A stretch of 64,000 bases of DNA from the NCBI GenBank assembly GCA_020632295.1, contig JACKFU010000001.1, positions 310,001 to 374,000 on the forward strand, given 5' to 3'. Shown here in pieces: positions 10,801 to 17,691 of this stretch. How positions within the stretch are numbered: position 1 is the stretch's first letter; each line of letters starts with the position of its first letter. The notes under the pieces were generated by a model. The model saw only the letters and a list, made by a program, of their open reading frames with translations. It was not told where the DNA came from and did no database searches. Position numbers and translations under genes: made by a program. Source of the stretch: Candidatus Peribacteria bacterium (GTDB taxonomy: Bacteria > Patescibacteriota > Gracilibacteria > Peribacterales > Peribacteraceae).

Positions 10801-11465
10801 TGCTGGTCGTCACAGGAGATTGTTGTTGAATCGTTTGGGTTCCATCCGAAAGGCTTTCCTGCAGGAAGTGGGCCATCGACTGGCCTTTGGCATGCGTGAT
10901 CACAGAAAAATCCGGGACTATCTCGGTCGTCAAATGTGGGGTCTGGTGGTGGCAATCTTTGGTCCGGGTGCTCACGTGGTCGACAGACTGTCGTAAAGCC
11001 ACATGTTGTTGCTTCTTGTGGATAATCAAATCCACTATAGGTATCTGTTTCTACTCTGCGCGATCCATTAAATACAATATCAGGTGCATTGCCCCCTGCA
11101 TCACGTCGCTCGCCTAATCCGGAAAACATATTGCCATAGGCACTACCTGTGTCTCGTCCAGGAACGCCGGTTACCTTTGAAATCAGTCCTGCAACATTTT
11201 GTTCTGGTTGCCCGTACACGCCGTTGACGTTGATAGTAAAATCGAATCCGCCACACATGGCCTCTTCGAGGTTTCTATGAATGTTTACTTCAGCATCGCT
11301 GTTTGCTCCTTCGGTAATTACTTGCTTAATCTCATTCCAGCTACGCGGATTTGATGTTGGGATGGTATAGGCAAGCGCTGGTGTAGCGCACAGCATTAGT
11401 GCAGTTATGCACATGAGGCATATACACATTCGGTGCCAGTGAATTTCTGCTTTGAGAAAGCCCAA
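7857..11465 (-). CDS. Large secreted Cys-rich protein, unknown (1202 aa)
   Basis: First and largest gene of the exported-protein operon; not recognised. A TTG start gives an n-region with K, H and R before a hydrophobic core ending ATPALA, a good signal peptide. The in-frame ATG 12 codons later would lack the basic n-region. About 32 cysteines follow the signal: some 23 in residues 50-530 (CDHAC, NECC, CKTCEGYDC) and the rest near 890-950 and 1095-1160. Between them lies a long helical segment (about 590-880) of coiled-coil-like composition, and a Pro/Glu-rich stretch near 970-1040. TATCTT lies 6 nt upstream of the TTG, matching the leaderless pattern seen elsewhere here. Confidence 0.8.
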   Translation of the reverse strand: MGFLKAEIHWHRMCICLMCITALMLCATPALAYTIPTSNPRSWNEIKQVITEGANSDAEVNIHRNLEEAMCGGFDFTINVNGVYGQPEQNVAGLISKVTGVPGRDTGSAYGNMFSGLGERRDAGGNAPDIVFNGSRRVETDTYSGFDYPQEATTCGFTTVCRPREHPDQRLPPPDPTFDDRDSPGFFCDHACQRPVDGPLPAGKPFGWNPNDSTTISCDDQQPYPPQEDKIKYACGGLDMKGPGEDLCGEITTNGPKGGLCQDLNSWVYILWSKVVHVCYEKVDLPDVDGNLISTCIPQPIIRNEKGPCGFPGEMNALKRNSELCKDHFEPSVVNECCSDDSYGTASLQKTEGTDDEGNTIITGCDINIAFDTERIGTSCKTCEGYDCRLYPETNSVIVPDIWLSPHPKDVVGQCQVVAEDCEAVLPSGIDGVTHGAWPDLPSDSFEYVEQEREYISYFRAYTDATYERAALDTYVENDDHKKEGIPVACYDMYDMAPEDARRQEIENKEKRCVIAAYYDADDGDGDPINFRQMKETQKGKAAYNPNVSDDPFGDGQRSFDEEEDIWWPGISSAFSMLNETVVKQQFDNDLSFVLLALDSAKQRTTVQLDKNRKLSSGAVLRTFDDTITIEEDTTKERRTMVEWWHQIETEMHKSFTPPTVRMLLPTTWSIDINPLDPIYTPPLSPSSEEQSPDIRSETIEVQVQAGEDLLGDIAAFMERNLLLHIEEEPIPVVVPMANPTELRAWAQGWETWAQKQEETGGPGADKARKVAAQLLHFADQADNVRSLRGELAKYASALLFEQRKIQTHIASWLTENMDAYQDYLELDYGIQRLKAIYEQVQSEYRDIDENKGFPWCSNARFTTPIYSLLDPWLPGRGYDGDVTGGFGYCLNGGDCTEIFAQYNECLDFAAKQQENPAICDAYFPQPPYLPHVPPTKRDPDIVIDFTAFKEAQKTVKLPVLKPIQIRMDFVRVRPPGLEDNDEPEYPEFVDLSSEANLPELPESISEEVLDSLPEAIIPFDDAAILEMPKLDILSLASFLYQTRALIEQMTEEYELFWQSLLKEPRPGTEQDCIEPHDTEMGRCVHFEGDLKERLQRIGARPDIFLFEDFYSAGAFRNPNVMGQEYCERGDWACQLLNAYRREPREGWQLFITDDYEPEEQINNIRQTVREATDNIIEDAKDRFLFDIKQEQMYENFRVPTQ

Positions 11466-11471
11466 CTTGAG

Positions 11472-11477
11472 AAGATA
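11472..11477 (-). promoter_or_regulatory. -10-like element for the secreted-protein operon
   Basis: TATCTT on the minus strand, 6 nt before the TTG at 11465. The -35 position is not convincing. Confidence 0.4.
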
Positions 11478-11504
11478 CGTTGGGAGTAATAGTACTACAT
11501 TAGC

Positions 11505-11536
11505 AGTTAGGAGTTAGGAATTAGGAGTTAGGAATT
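11505..11536. repeat. Heptamer array (AGTTAGG-type), intergenic
   Basis: Four 7-nt units, AGTTAGG AGTTAGG AATTAGG AGTTAGG, then a partial AATT. It sits in the divergent gap between the secreted-protein operon and ssb. Confidence 0.85.
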
Positions 11537-11561
11537 TACTATAACAAAATTTTTTTATACT
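11535..11561 (+). promoter_or_regulatory. Possible ssb promoter
   Basis: TTTACT, a 15-nt spacer and TATACT, in the divergent gap and partly abutting the heptamer array. The spacer is shorter than ideal, and it leaves an 80-90 nt leader before the ssb ATG. Confidence 0.3.
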
Positions 11562-11650
11562 TTGTGCAATCATAAATTTTTGCAACATGGTTTTTACAGG
11601 TGTACAACTGTTCACACGAGACCTCCTTTACTTCTATTCCCCCCAAAGAG

Positions 11651-12514
11651 ATGTTCTCACTCAATCGCGTTCACATCATCGGCTATCAAACACAACCTGT
11701 AGAGGTTCGTCAGACTCCAAGCGGAGCAAGCGTGACGGATTTAAACTTGGTTGTTCCGTATTCATTTAAGTCTGAATCTGGCGAGCTCCTCAAAGGCAAA
11801 GGATTCCACACCGTAACGCTTTGGGGCCCTATGGCAGACGTTGCAGGGCAGTATGTTAAACCCGGTTCGCAGCTATTTGTTGCGGGACGACTCCAAACAG
11901 AAAGCTGGGAAGACCAGCAGAGTGGTGAAAAGCGTAGTAAAACAAAAGTGATTGCACTGGATCTTATTCTGCTCGATCCCAAAGACGGACAGATGAGTGC
12001 CCCAGAAGGTGCGCCCAGTGTCTGTAACACCGTAAATACAGCAGAAGTTATTGGTAATGTTACCCGTGACCCAGAAATGCGCACCACAACAAATGGTCAG
12101 CAGGTGCTTACTTTGGGTGTTGCCACCAATGAGCGTTGGAAAGATAAGGCAACCGGAGAAGATCGTGATCGTACGGAGTTCCACAATATTGTTGTTTGGG
12201 GTGCACTCGCCGATGAAGTCTCTCGCGTTGTCCGCAAGGGAAACCGTGTTCACGTTTCTGGTCGTGTACAGACAAGGAGCTGGGAAACGAAAGAGGGTTC
12301 CAAGCGCACCACAACGGAGATTATCGCTGATAGTGTGCACCTTCTTGGTATTGCAAACTCCGAAGCAATCGATGCGGTTCATCGTTCTGCAGAAGCGCCA
12401 CGTCGCGACGTTTCTACGCAAGATACATCTGAATCTGTCGATGCTCAGGCAGTGCCTGCCATTCCAGAGGTGAATTACACTTCAGAAGTGAAGGCGGAGG
12501 ATCTGCCATTTTAA
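11651..12514 (+). CDS. ssb: Single-stranded DNA-binding protein with two OB folds (287 aa)
   Basis: Coats single-stranded DNA during replication and repair. The product holds two successive SSB domains. The first spans roughly residues 1-115 (starts MFSLNRVHIIG, contains VTLWGPMAD). The second spans about 128-232 (NTAEVIGNVTRDPE, HNIVVWGALAD). A linker leads to a C-terminal tip EDLPF resembling the acidic SSB tail that recruits partner proteins. The ATG at 11651 was chosen because the SSB fold begins there; an upstream TTG-frame extension adds 17 non-conserved residues. Most bacterial SSBs have one OB fold and form tetramers; a two-OB chain would be expected to dimerise as in Deinococcus-Thermus. 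Confidence 0.95.
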   Translation: MFSLNRVHIIGYQTQPVEVRQTPSGASVTDLNLVVPYSFKSESGELLKGKGFHTVTLWGPMADVAGQYVKPGSQLFVAGRLQTESWEDQQSGEKRSKTKVIALDLILLDPKDGQMSAPEGAPSVCNTVNTAEVIGNVTRDPEMRTTTNGQQVLTLGVATNERWKDKATGEDRDRTEFHNIVVWGALADEVSRVVRKGNRVHVSGRVQTRSWETKEGSKRTTTEIIADSVHLLGIANSEAIDAVHRSAEAPRRDVSTQDTSESVDAQAVPAIPEVNYTSEVKAEDLPF

Positions 12515-12530
12515 ATAGGTTTTTTGTTCA

Positions 12531-12559
12531 GTAGAGGCGTACCGATGGTGCGCCTCTAC
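12531..12559. repeat. 29-nt palindromic hairpin (REP-like), ssb/murB gap
   Basis: Arms GTAGAGGCGTACC and GGTGCGCCTCTAC, 13 bp with one G-T pair, around a GAT loop. It sits exactly between the ends of two convergent genes and may terminate both. Same architecture as the hairpins at 16948 and 29487. Confidence 0.8.
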
Positions 12560-13432
12560 TTAAAATTGCAATGTTCCGTCTTCTTTTATAAATCGCATCT
12601 CGACTTCCAGTCCTTCGGGGATACCATCTTCAATGGTTTTTACCACCTGTACAGCATCATCAAATGTGCCTTCACCATCGTTGATGAGAAAGTTTGCGTG
12701 TTTCTCACTGATATGCACGCCACCGTGTGCGGTCTCCCGCAGTCCTGCGTTATCAATCAGTTGCCATGCCGGTGTTCCGCCCGCTGCCTTAAAGCAGGAT
12801 CCTGCAGTTTTGACGTGTGGCTGCGTCTCAATTCTCTGTTGGAGAAGTCGCTTTATTTCTGCTTCAATCTCTGTAGGATCTCTTTTGGGAATGGCGAGGG
12901 TTACGGACCAGATGATTGGAGGAGCTTTTTGCAGATTTTTAAAAACACTTTCTCGATAACTGAAATCACATTCGTCATTGTTATATACTTTCCATTCACT
13001 ATCGGTAAATACTTCAACACTCTCGATATAGCTATCAATCCAGATACCGTTGGGTCCTTGGCCTGCATTGCCAAACACTGCACCTCCGACGGTTCCGAGA
13101 ATGCCAGTAAGTGGTGAGAGATCCAGCCCCTGCTTTGCGAGTTCATTGATGAGCATCGGGAGATTTTTGCCAGCTTCGACGGTGAGTGATTCGTGATTCG
13201 TGATTCGTACATCGGATGCCGTTATGCGAACGACAAGTGCATTGATTTCTCCGTTGGCAAAAATCGTGTTACTTCCTCCGCCAAGGGGAATGAGAGGTAC
13301 GTTTTTCTGCTGTGCAAATTCTACTGCACGCTCAACATCTTCTTTCGAAGAAAGCTCTGCGTAGTATTTAGCCGAACCACCAATACGCATTGTTGTTTTG
13401 CCTTTTAAAGAAACATTCTCCTGTATTTTCAT
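12560..13432 (-). CDS. murB: UDP-N-acetylenolpyruvoylglucosamine reductase
   Basis: NADPH- and FAD-dependent reduction of UDP-GlcNAc-enolpyruvate to UDP-MurNAc in peptidoglycan synthesis. It has the FAD-binding part (MRIGGSAKYY, PLGGGSNTIF near 50), the GILGTVGGAVFGNAG signature, the FSYRESVF segment and GSCFK with the catalytic serine near residue 230. Length (290 aa) and layout fit the shorter type II enzymes. The ATG lies 6 nt after a perfect TATAAT. Residues 75-81 are encoded by three copies of a heptamer (13186-13206) inserted in frame between conserved parts. It converges on ssb across a hairpin. Confidence 0.97.
   Translation of the reverse strand: MKIQENVSLKGKTTMRIGGSAKYYAELSSKEDVERAVEFAQQKNVPLIPLGGGSNTIFANGEINALVVRITASDVRITNHESLTVEAGKNLPMLINELAKQGLDLSPLTGILGTVGGAVFGNAGQGPNGIWIDSYIESVEVFTDSEWKVYNNDECDFSYRESVFKNLQKAPPIIWSVTLAIPKRDPTEIEAEIKRLLQQRIETQPHVKTAGSCFKAAGGTPAWQLIDNAGLRETAHGGVHISEKHANFLINDGEGTFDDAVQVVKTIEDGIPEGLEVEMRFIKEDGTLQF
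13186..13206. repeat. In-frame heptamer array inside murB
   Basis: Three perfect copies of GTGATTC (plus strand), 21 nt in total, so the murB frame is kept. It encodes part of the variable stretch DVRITNHES. Confidence 0.85.
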
Positions 13433-13438
13433 ACATAA

Positions 13439-13444
13439 ATTATA
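13439..13444 (-). promoter_or_regulatory. -10 element of murB
   Basis: Perfect TATAAT, 6 nt before the ATG. Its -35 position falls inside the heptamer array at 13448-13475. Confidence 0.6.
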
Positions 13445-13447
13445 TTC

Positions 13448-13475
13448 TAATTCCTAACTCCTAACCCCTAACTCC
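13448..13475. repeat. Heptamer array upstream of murB
   Basis: Four 7-nt units, TAATTCC TAACTCC TAACCCC TAACTCC. It is the reverse-complement type of the array at 11505. Confidence 0.85.
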
Positions 13476-13479
13476 TCGT

Positions 13480-13923
13480 TTATTTTCCCACCATATTGGC
13501 GATTTTTTCCATGGTATCTGTCAATCGGTGCCCTTTGCTTTTTTTACGTACGTTACTGAGGAGCCATGTAATAAGTGCAAGCCCGAAGATAGTTCCTGCA
13601 ATAGCAAGGAGATGACTTGAGCTGAGCCCTATGCCAAATGGAGCGAGTGCAATCTGTAGCGTAGCCATGACAAATACGCCAAACATCACACCAACGCCCA
13701 GAGTAACGAGAATAATATGATCGACGTTTTCTTGGTTATCCTGTGGTGCGGAAGCAAGATCCGTCAGGAGTTCTGAGTCGATAATAACAGGTTCTTTGCC
13801 CCAGTCTTTAAATAGGCTTAGTACCTTGCGCTGTAGTACGAGTCCCACGAATGTTTTAAACGGTACGGCGGTTTTTCCTTCGACGATTGCGCGACCTTGG
13901 TCGGTTTTGAGTTTGGCGTCCAT
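13480..13923 (-). CDS. Hypothetical membrane protein (147 aa)
   Basis: Not recognised. A soluble N-terminal half (about residues 1-68) is followed by two hydrophobic segments at about 68-92 and 100-122 and a basic tail (NVRKKSKGHR). The topology suggests both ends in the cytoplasm. TACACT stands 7 nt before the ATG. It lies between murB and a SET-domain gene; neighbours give no clear role. Confidence 0.75.
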   Translation of the reverse strand: MDAKLKTDQGRAIVEGKTAVPFKTFVGLVLQRKVLSLFKDWGKEPVIIDSELLTDLASAPQDNQENVDHIILVTLGVGVMFGVFVMATLQIALAPFGIGLSSSHLLAIAGTIFGLALITWLLSNVRKKSKGHRLTDTMEKIANMVGK

Positions 13924-13930
13924 GACGGCG

Positions 13931-13936
13931 AGTGTA
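13931..13936 (-). promoter_or_regulatory. -10-like element for the 147-aa membrane protein
   Basis: TACACT on the minus strand with a 7-nt spacer to the ATG at 13923. Confidence 0.45.
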
Positions 13937-13945
13937 TCACACTGA

Positions 13946-14305
13946 CTATTCTTTGTAATAGCTCTCTTTATCCTCCTCGGGTTCTTCTAATGTATTGTAA
14001 TCAATAGTAATTTCTTCACCGGCATGAATATCCTGTAATGCATAGTATCTGTATTCTTTGTCATGCATGGCATTCGGATTTTTTGCATGGTTCAGATAGC
14101 ATCCTATTTCCATATGATTGAAATATTTTGGACATTCCACGAGATCTCCTCTTAGTACACATAACCCAAGAAATTCTGTAGGTATGCTGTCTTTTCGGCG
14201 GACAGATACTTGTGCGTCGCCTTCCGAAAATACCTGCAAATAGGTACCAGCTTTTATGTCATGTACTGCAAAAACACCGACACCATGTTTACTTGGCTTA
14301 AGAAT
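13946..14305 (-). CDS. Small SET-domain protein, probable AUU start
   Basis: A SET-domain-like protein of about 119 aa. SET enzymes transfer a methyl group from SAM to lysine; the bacterial targets are unknown here. Seen: SKHGVGVFAVHDIKAG near the N-terminus, CYLNHAKNPNA (the SET NHxxxPN motif) and DIHAGEEITIDYN near the end. The only NTG start in frame (TTG at 14239) would remove the first half of the fold. Upstream codons continue the SET sequence but contain no ATG, GTG or TTG. An ATT at 14305, 9 nt after GGAG, is the best start. A frameshift or sequencing error is the alternative. Confidence 0.7.
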   Translation of the reverse strand: MLKPSKHGVGVFAVHDIKAGTYLQVFSEGDAQVSVRRKDSIPTEFLGLCVLRGDLVECPKYFNHMEIGCYLNHAKNPNAMHDKEYRYYALQDIHAGEEITIDYNTLEEPEEDKESYYKE

Positions 14306-14364
14306 GAAGGAGAACTCCGATGTTGTGTCGTTGCTATATGTTATGCATGCAAATGATATGCTAT

Positions 14365-15840
14365 TTATTTTGCATTATAAAGTCGTTTCATCGTTGTTTC
14401 CTTTCCGAGGGCGGCTGCTACTTCAAAGGCACCAGGGCTAAATGGAAGTCCGGTGAGGGCTGCACGCAGTGGCCAAAGGAGTTGCCCCTTACCAAGTTCT
14501 TTCTCATCACATACTGCAAAGAGAATGGTTTTCAGATTCTCATCGGAGAAGTCATCAACTGGCTCCAGTGTTTCGATGAGCAAGTTAATCATCTCCGGAA
14601 TCATCTCCTTCGTGAGTTTTTGCTTCTTCTCCGCAAGCAAGTCCATCGTGACGGCTGGTTCTTCGTAGAAGTAACTCATCATCTGCGGTGCTTCGGGGAA
14701 GAAGGTCATGCGGTCTTGAATCAGTGCTGCGCGCGTAACAAAGTCTGCATCATTAGCAGCAGCTGGATAGACGTCAGAGACGTATGGACGAATTTTTTCT
14801 GCAAATACTTCTGGAGAGAATTTTCGCATCCACTGGCCTTGAAACCAATCGAGACGCTCTTGGTCAAATACTGCTCCGCCTTTTTGAATGCGTTCAAGTG
14901 AGAACGTGTCGACAAGTTCTTCTAGCGAGAAGATTTCCTGTGTTGATCCTGGGTTCCATCCGAGTAGCGCGATAAAGTTTACAACAGCTTCGGGCAAGTA
15001 GCCTTTCTCGATGTAGTCACGAACAGAGACGTCCCCTTGGCGCTTACTCAGCTTTCCACCGCCTTTGTTGAGGAGCAGTGGTACATGGGCAAACTGTGGT
15101 GCAGTCCATCCGAAATATTCGTAGAGAAGGAGGTGCTTTGGGGTAGAACTCAGCCATTCCTCTCCACGAATGACCATATCAATTTCCATGAGATGATCAT
15201 CCACAACGTTTGCGAGGTGGTAGGTCGGGAAGCCATCGCTCTTAATAAGAATTTGATCGTCGACTTCCATGCCGCGAAACTCTACTGAGCCACGGATGGC
15301 ATCATCAAATCGTATAACATTCCCCTCTGGGATTTTCATGCGAATGACATATGGCTCACCCTTCTCCAGTTTATTCTTCCACTCTGTTTCATTCATGGTG
15401 AGAGAGTTTTTCATACGCATGCGAACAGAGGCATCGTACTTTGGGGCTGGATTTCCAGCAGCTTGTTCTTCTTCGCGCATGCGGTCGAGTTCTTCTTTCG
15501 TATCAAAGGCGTAGTAGGCAAAGCCACCATCCAGAAGTTTTTGTGCGTGCTCTTTATAGAGATCAAACCGCTGTGATTGAATGTACGGTCCATGATTACC
15601 GATTTGCGATGGCACGCCATCTTTCAGTATTACTCCTTCATCCGGGTCAATTCCTGCCCACTCCATTGCCGTCAAAAAATCTTCCACAGCTCCCGGCACT
15701 TCACGTTCCCTGTCCGTATCTTCAATGCGCAGAACAAATGTTCCCTTACTTTGCTTTGCAATAAGGTAGTTAAACAATGCGGTGCGCAGGGCACCGATGT
15801 GGAGCATTCCGGTAGGGGAGGGGGGGAAGCGAGTCCTCAT
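14365..15840 (-). CDS. gltX: Glutamyl-tRNA synthetase
   Basis: Charges tRNA with glutamate, and probably also tRNA-Gln if a GatCAB system is present (not visible here). The N-terminal Rossmann fold starts RTRFPPSPTG with HIGA as the HIGH motif. RIEDTDRER follows, then KLSKRQG as the KMSKS loop near residue 262. The helical anticodon-binding region fills the C-terminus. Its 491 aa are normal for the family. It lies 9 nt after the cyclophilin gene, so the two may be co-transcribed. Confidence 0.97.
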   Translation of the reverse strand: MRTRFPPSPTGMLHIGALRTALFNYLIAKQSKGTFVLRIEDTDREREVPGAVEDFLTAMEWAGIDPDEGVILKDGVPSQIGNHGPYIQSQRFDLYKEHAQKLLDGGFAYYAFDTKEELDRMREEEQAAGNPAPKYDASVRMRMKNSLTMNETEWKNKLEKGEPYVIRMKIPEGNVIRFDDAIRGSVEFRGMEVDDQILIKSDGFPTYHLANVVDDHLMEIDMVIRGEEWLSSTPKHLLLYEYFGWTAPQFAHVPLLLNKGGGKLSKRQGDVSVRDYIEKGYLPEAVVNFIALLGWNPGSTQEIFSLEELVDTFSLERIQKGGAVFDQERLDWFQGQWMRKFSPEVFAEKIRPYVSDVYPAAANDADFVTRAALIQDRMTFFPEAPQMMSYFYEEPAVTMDLLAEKKQKLTKEMIPEMINLLIETLEPVDDFSDENLKTILFAVCDEKELGKGQLLWPLRAALTGLPFSPGAFEVAAALGKETTMKRLYNAK

Positions 15841-15848
15841 TTTTACTC

Positions 15849-16580
15849 TTATCTAATTTCCACCGTAAACGTCACTGGTTCTACTGGCACATCTCCTGGT
15901 CCTGTTTCTGTCGTAGCAATGGCATCAACTACGTCCATGCCATCTTTTACCATGCCAAAGACGGTGTGCTTTCCTTCGAGCCAGGGGGTTCCATCTTTCT
16001 TTTGGATGATGAAAAATTGTGATCCATTAGTGTTTGGACCACGGTTTGCCATGGCGATAGCACCGCGCTTCATAGGAAGAGACTTGAGTTTATCGTTAAA
16101 CGTGTAGCCCTGGAGCGTGAGGTAGTCTTTGACTGTTGCTTCTTTGAGCTCTGGTGGAAGTTCTCCTTCTACGACATCACTCAACTTTTTCTTGTGTAGG
16201 TTATAGCTATTGGCATTGATTTCATCTTCAAAATTCCTGCCGAATGCACTGTCGCCACCCGTTCCATTTCCATTCGGGTCTCCTCCTTGAATCATAAAGT
16301 CAGGAATGGTGCGGTGGAACGTGAGGTCGTCGTAGTACCCCATTTTTGCGAGCGCAATAAAGTTTGTAACAGTCTTTGGGGCTGCATCGGCATCAAGCTC
16401 CAGGGTAATATCTCCCATACTTGTGTGCAGCACAACGTCGTACTCTCCTTTGAGGATCGTACCGTCGAATGCCGCATTTGCATTGGGATTATTTTCCACG
16501 ACTGGTGGTTGCTCCTCGCTGCATCCTGCCAGGATGGCTAGCGCAAAGAGTGGAATGAGTACGAGATGTAATCTATTCAT
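15849..16580 (-). CDS. Cyclophilin-type peptidyl-prolyl isomerase, lipoprotein (243 aa)
   Basis: Predicted to catalyse proline cis-trans isomerisation outside the cytoplasm. The ATG at 16580 gives a lipoprotein signal with lipobox LAGC (Cys20); an earlier in-frame ATG would bury it. The cyclophilin domain runs from about residue 40 to the end, with FHRTIPDFMIQGGDP and the NTNGSQFFI signature. Between the two halves is an insertion of about 35 residues (LHKKKLSDVVEGEL...). It starts 13 nt after the murG stop and is probably co-transcribed with murG. Confidence 0.93.
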   Translation of the reverse strand: MNRLHLVLIPLFALAILAGCSEEQPPVVENNPNANAAFDGTILKGEYDVVLHTSMGDITLELDADAAPKTVTNFIALAKMGYYDDLTFHRTIPDFMIQGGDPNGNGTGGDSAFGRNFEDEINANSYNLHKKKLSDVVEGELPPELKEATVKDYLTLQGYTFNDKLKSLPMKRGAIAMANRGPNTNGSQFFIIQKKDGTPWLEGKHTVFGMVKDGMDVVDAIATTETGPGDVPVEPVTFTVEIR

Positions 16581-16593
16581 AGACCGAGGTAGG

Positions 16594-17598
16594 CTACTGA
16601 TGTCGCTGAGAGTAATCAAGGGTTTGCACGATGATTTTTGCGATTTGTAAAGCCGCATCTGATGCAGCTGGCTTTTTGTGATGTGTTTGTGTGCTGAGTG
16701 TATGTACCGTCGGGAGCAGTTTTGTACGCAGTTCTTTTTGTTCCAGATGTATACATGCGCTCGACTCTACTGCAGCAAGAGCATTTTTGTACTGATGGTC
16801 GTGTCCTACACCACGCAGTGGCACGAGAATGCTTGGTATGTCATTTGCCACGAGCTCTGCGATAGATCCTGCACCCGCTCTACTCAGTGCAATGTCTGCA
16901 AGCGCATAGAAGTGCTTGAGTTCTTCGTTGGCAAATTCGGTTGCGTAGTAGTTACGTGCCAGTGGCACGTAACTACCTTTATTACGACCAGTGATATGAA
17001 TGATGTCACAGCGAAGCAGAAGATCATCAAGTTGTGCAATAATCGCTTCATTAATACTGGTTGCACCCTGGCTTCCTCCCATGACAAGGAGCACAGGTTT
17101 GCTTCCGTCGAATCCTGTTATGCGCCGTGCTTCTTTTTTTGAACCTTCTGTGATTTCTTTTCGGATCGGGTTTCCTGTGGGAAACCCTGTACAGACATGT
17201 GTTGCCCATCTGCTGACAATCGTGTTTGCATAGCCGCTTACCGCATCGGACTCGTGAAGAATGATGGGAATCTTGCGTCGATGCGCTTCGAAGCAGATGG
17301 GGAGGCTAACGTAGCCACCTTTTGAGAAGATGATATCTGGTTTTACTGCATCGAGAATTTGTTTGGCGCTGCGGACTGCTTTTACAAATTGTACTGGGAA
17401 TAGAAGGGAAGCTCGCGGCGCATTGAGGACGGTGAATGGTAGCGTATTTTTTTTGAGGAATGCTGCATCATCCTGTCTTGGGCTACAGATGAAGTGCGCA
17501 GATAGATCGGGCTGTAGTGTTTTACAGGCATCCCATACAGCAACCGAAGGGGCAATGTGCCCAACGGAGCCACCGCCGACAAAGAGGATGGTTTGCAT
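16594..17598 (-). CDS. murG: MurG GlcNAc transferase (lipid II synthesis)
   Basis: Transfers GlcNAc from UDP-GlcNAc to lipid I at the inner face of the membrane. A GT-B fold begins with ILFVGGGSVGHIAPS. ALSRAGAGSIAEL is the nucleotide-sugar site in the C-terminal half, followed by VPLRGVGHDHQ. I place the start at 17598 because the glycine loop then lies at the normal distance from the N-terminus and TACAAT is 7 nt upstream; the ATG 9 nt earlier lies within that hexamer. A 29-bp palindrome (16948-16976) is embedded in frame and encodes SYVPLARNYY, a stretch with no counterpart I know in other MurGs. Confidence 0.96.
   Translation of the reverse strand: MQTILFVGGGSVGHIAPSVAVWDACKTLQPDLSAHFICSPRQDDAAFLKKNTLPFTVLNAPRASLLFPVQFVKAVRSAKQILDAVKPDIIFSKGGYVSLPICFEAHRRKIPIILHESDAVSGYANTIVSRWATHVCTGFPTGNPIRKEITEGSKKEARRITGFDGSKPVLLVMGGSQGATSINEAIIAQLDDLLLRCDIIHITGRNKGSYVPLARNYYATEFANEELKHFYALADIALSRAGAGSIAELVANDIPSILVPLRGVGHDHQYKNALAAVESSACIHLEQKELRTKLLPTVHTLSTQTHHKKPAASDAALQIAKIIVQTLDYSQRHQ
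16948..16976. repeat. 29-nt palindrome inside murG
   Basis: Perfect 13-bp arms GTAGTTACGTGCC / GGCACGTAACTAC around an AGT loop. Nearly the same sequence recurs at 29487-29515 between genes. Confidence 0.85.
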
Positions 17599-17605
17599 AT
17601 AGTTC

Positions 17606-17611
17606 ATTGTA
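17606..17611 (-). promoter_or_regulatory. -10-like element of murG
   Basis: TACAAT on the minus strand, 7 nt before the ATG at 17598. Confidence 0.45.
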
Positions 17612-17655
17612 CGTTTTCTTCTGCTTTAAGCAGAAAATTAAACGTCAATTCGTCA

Positions 17656-17684
17656 TTGACACTTTATTATTTATGATAAATAAT
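17656..17684 (+). promoter_or_regulatory. Strong promoter with overlapping inverted repeat
   Basis: Perfect -35 TTGACA (17656-17661), a 17-nt spacer and AATAAT (17679-17684), then 7 nt to the ATG. An exact inverted repeat ATTATTTA-TGA-TAAATAAT (17666-17684) covers the spacer and the -10 and could be an operator. Confidence 0.65.
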
Positions 17685-17691
17685 CATAAAT

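Noticed and set aside
2152..11465. F-type conjugation proteins (TraN/TraU-like) for the Cys-rich secreted operon
   Set aside because: Large Cys-rich exported proteins suggested mating-pair factors, but I found no recognisable Tra motif, no ATPase and no relaxase nearby.
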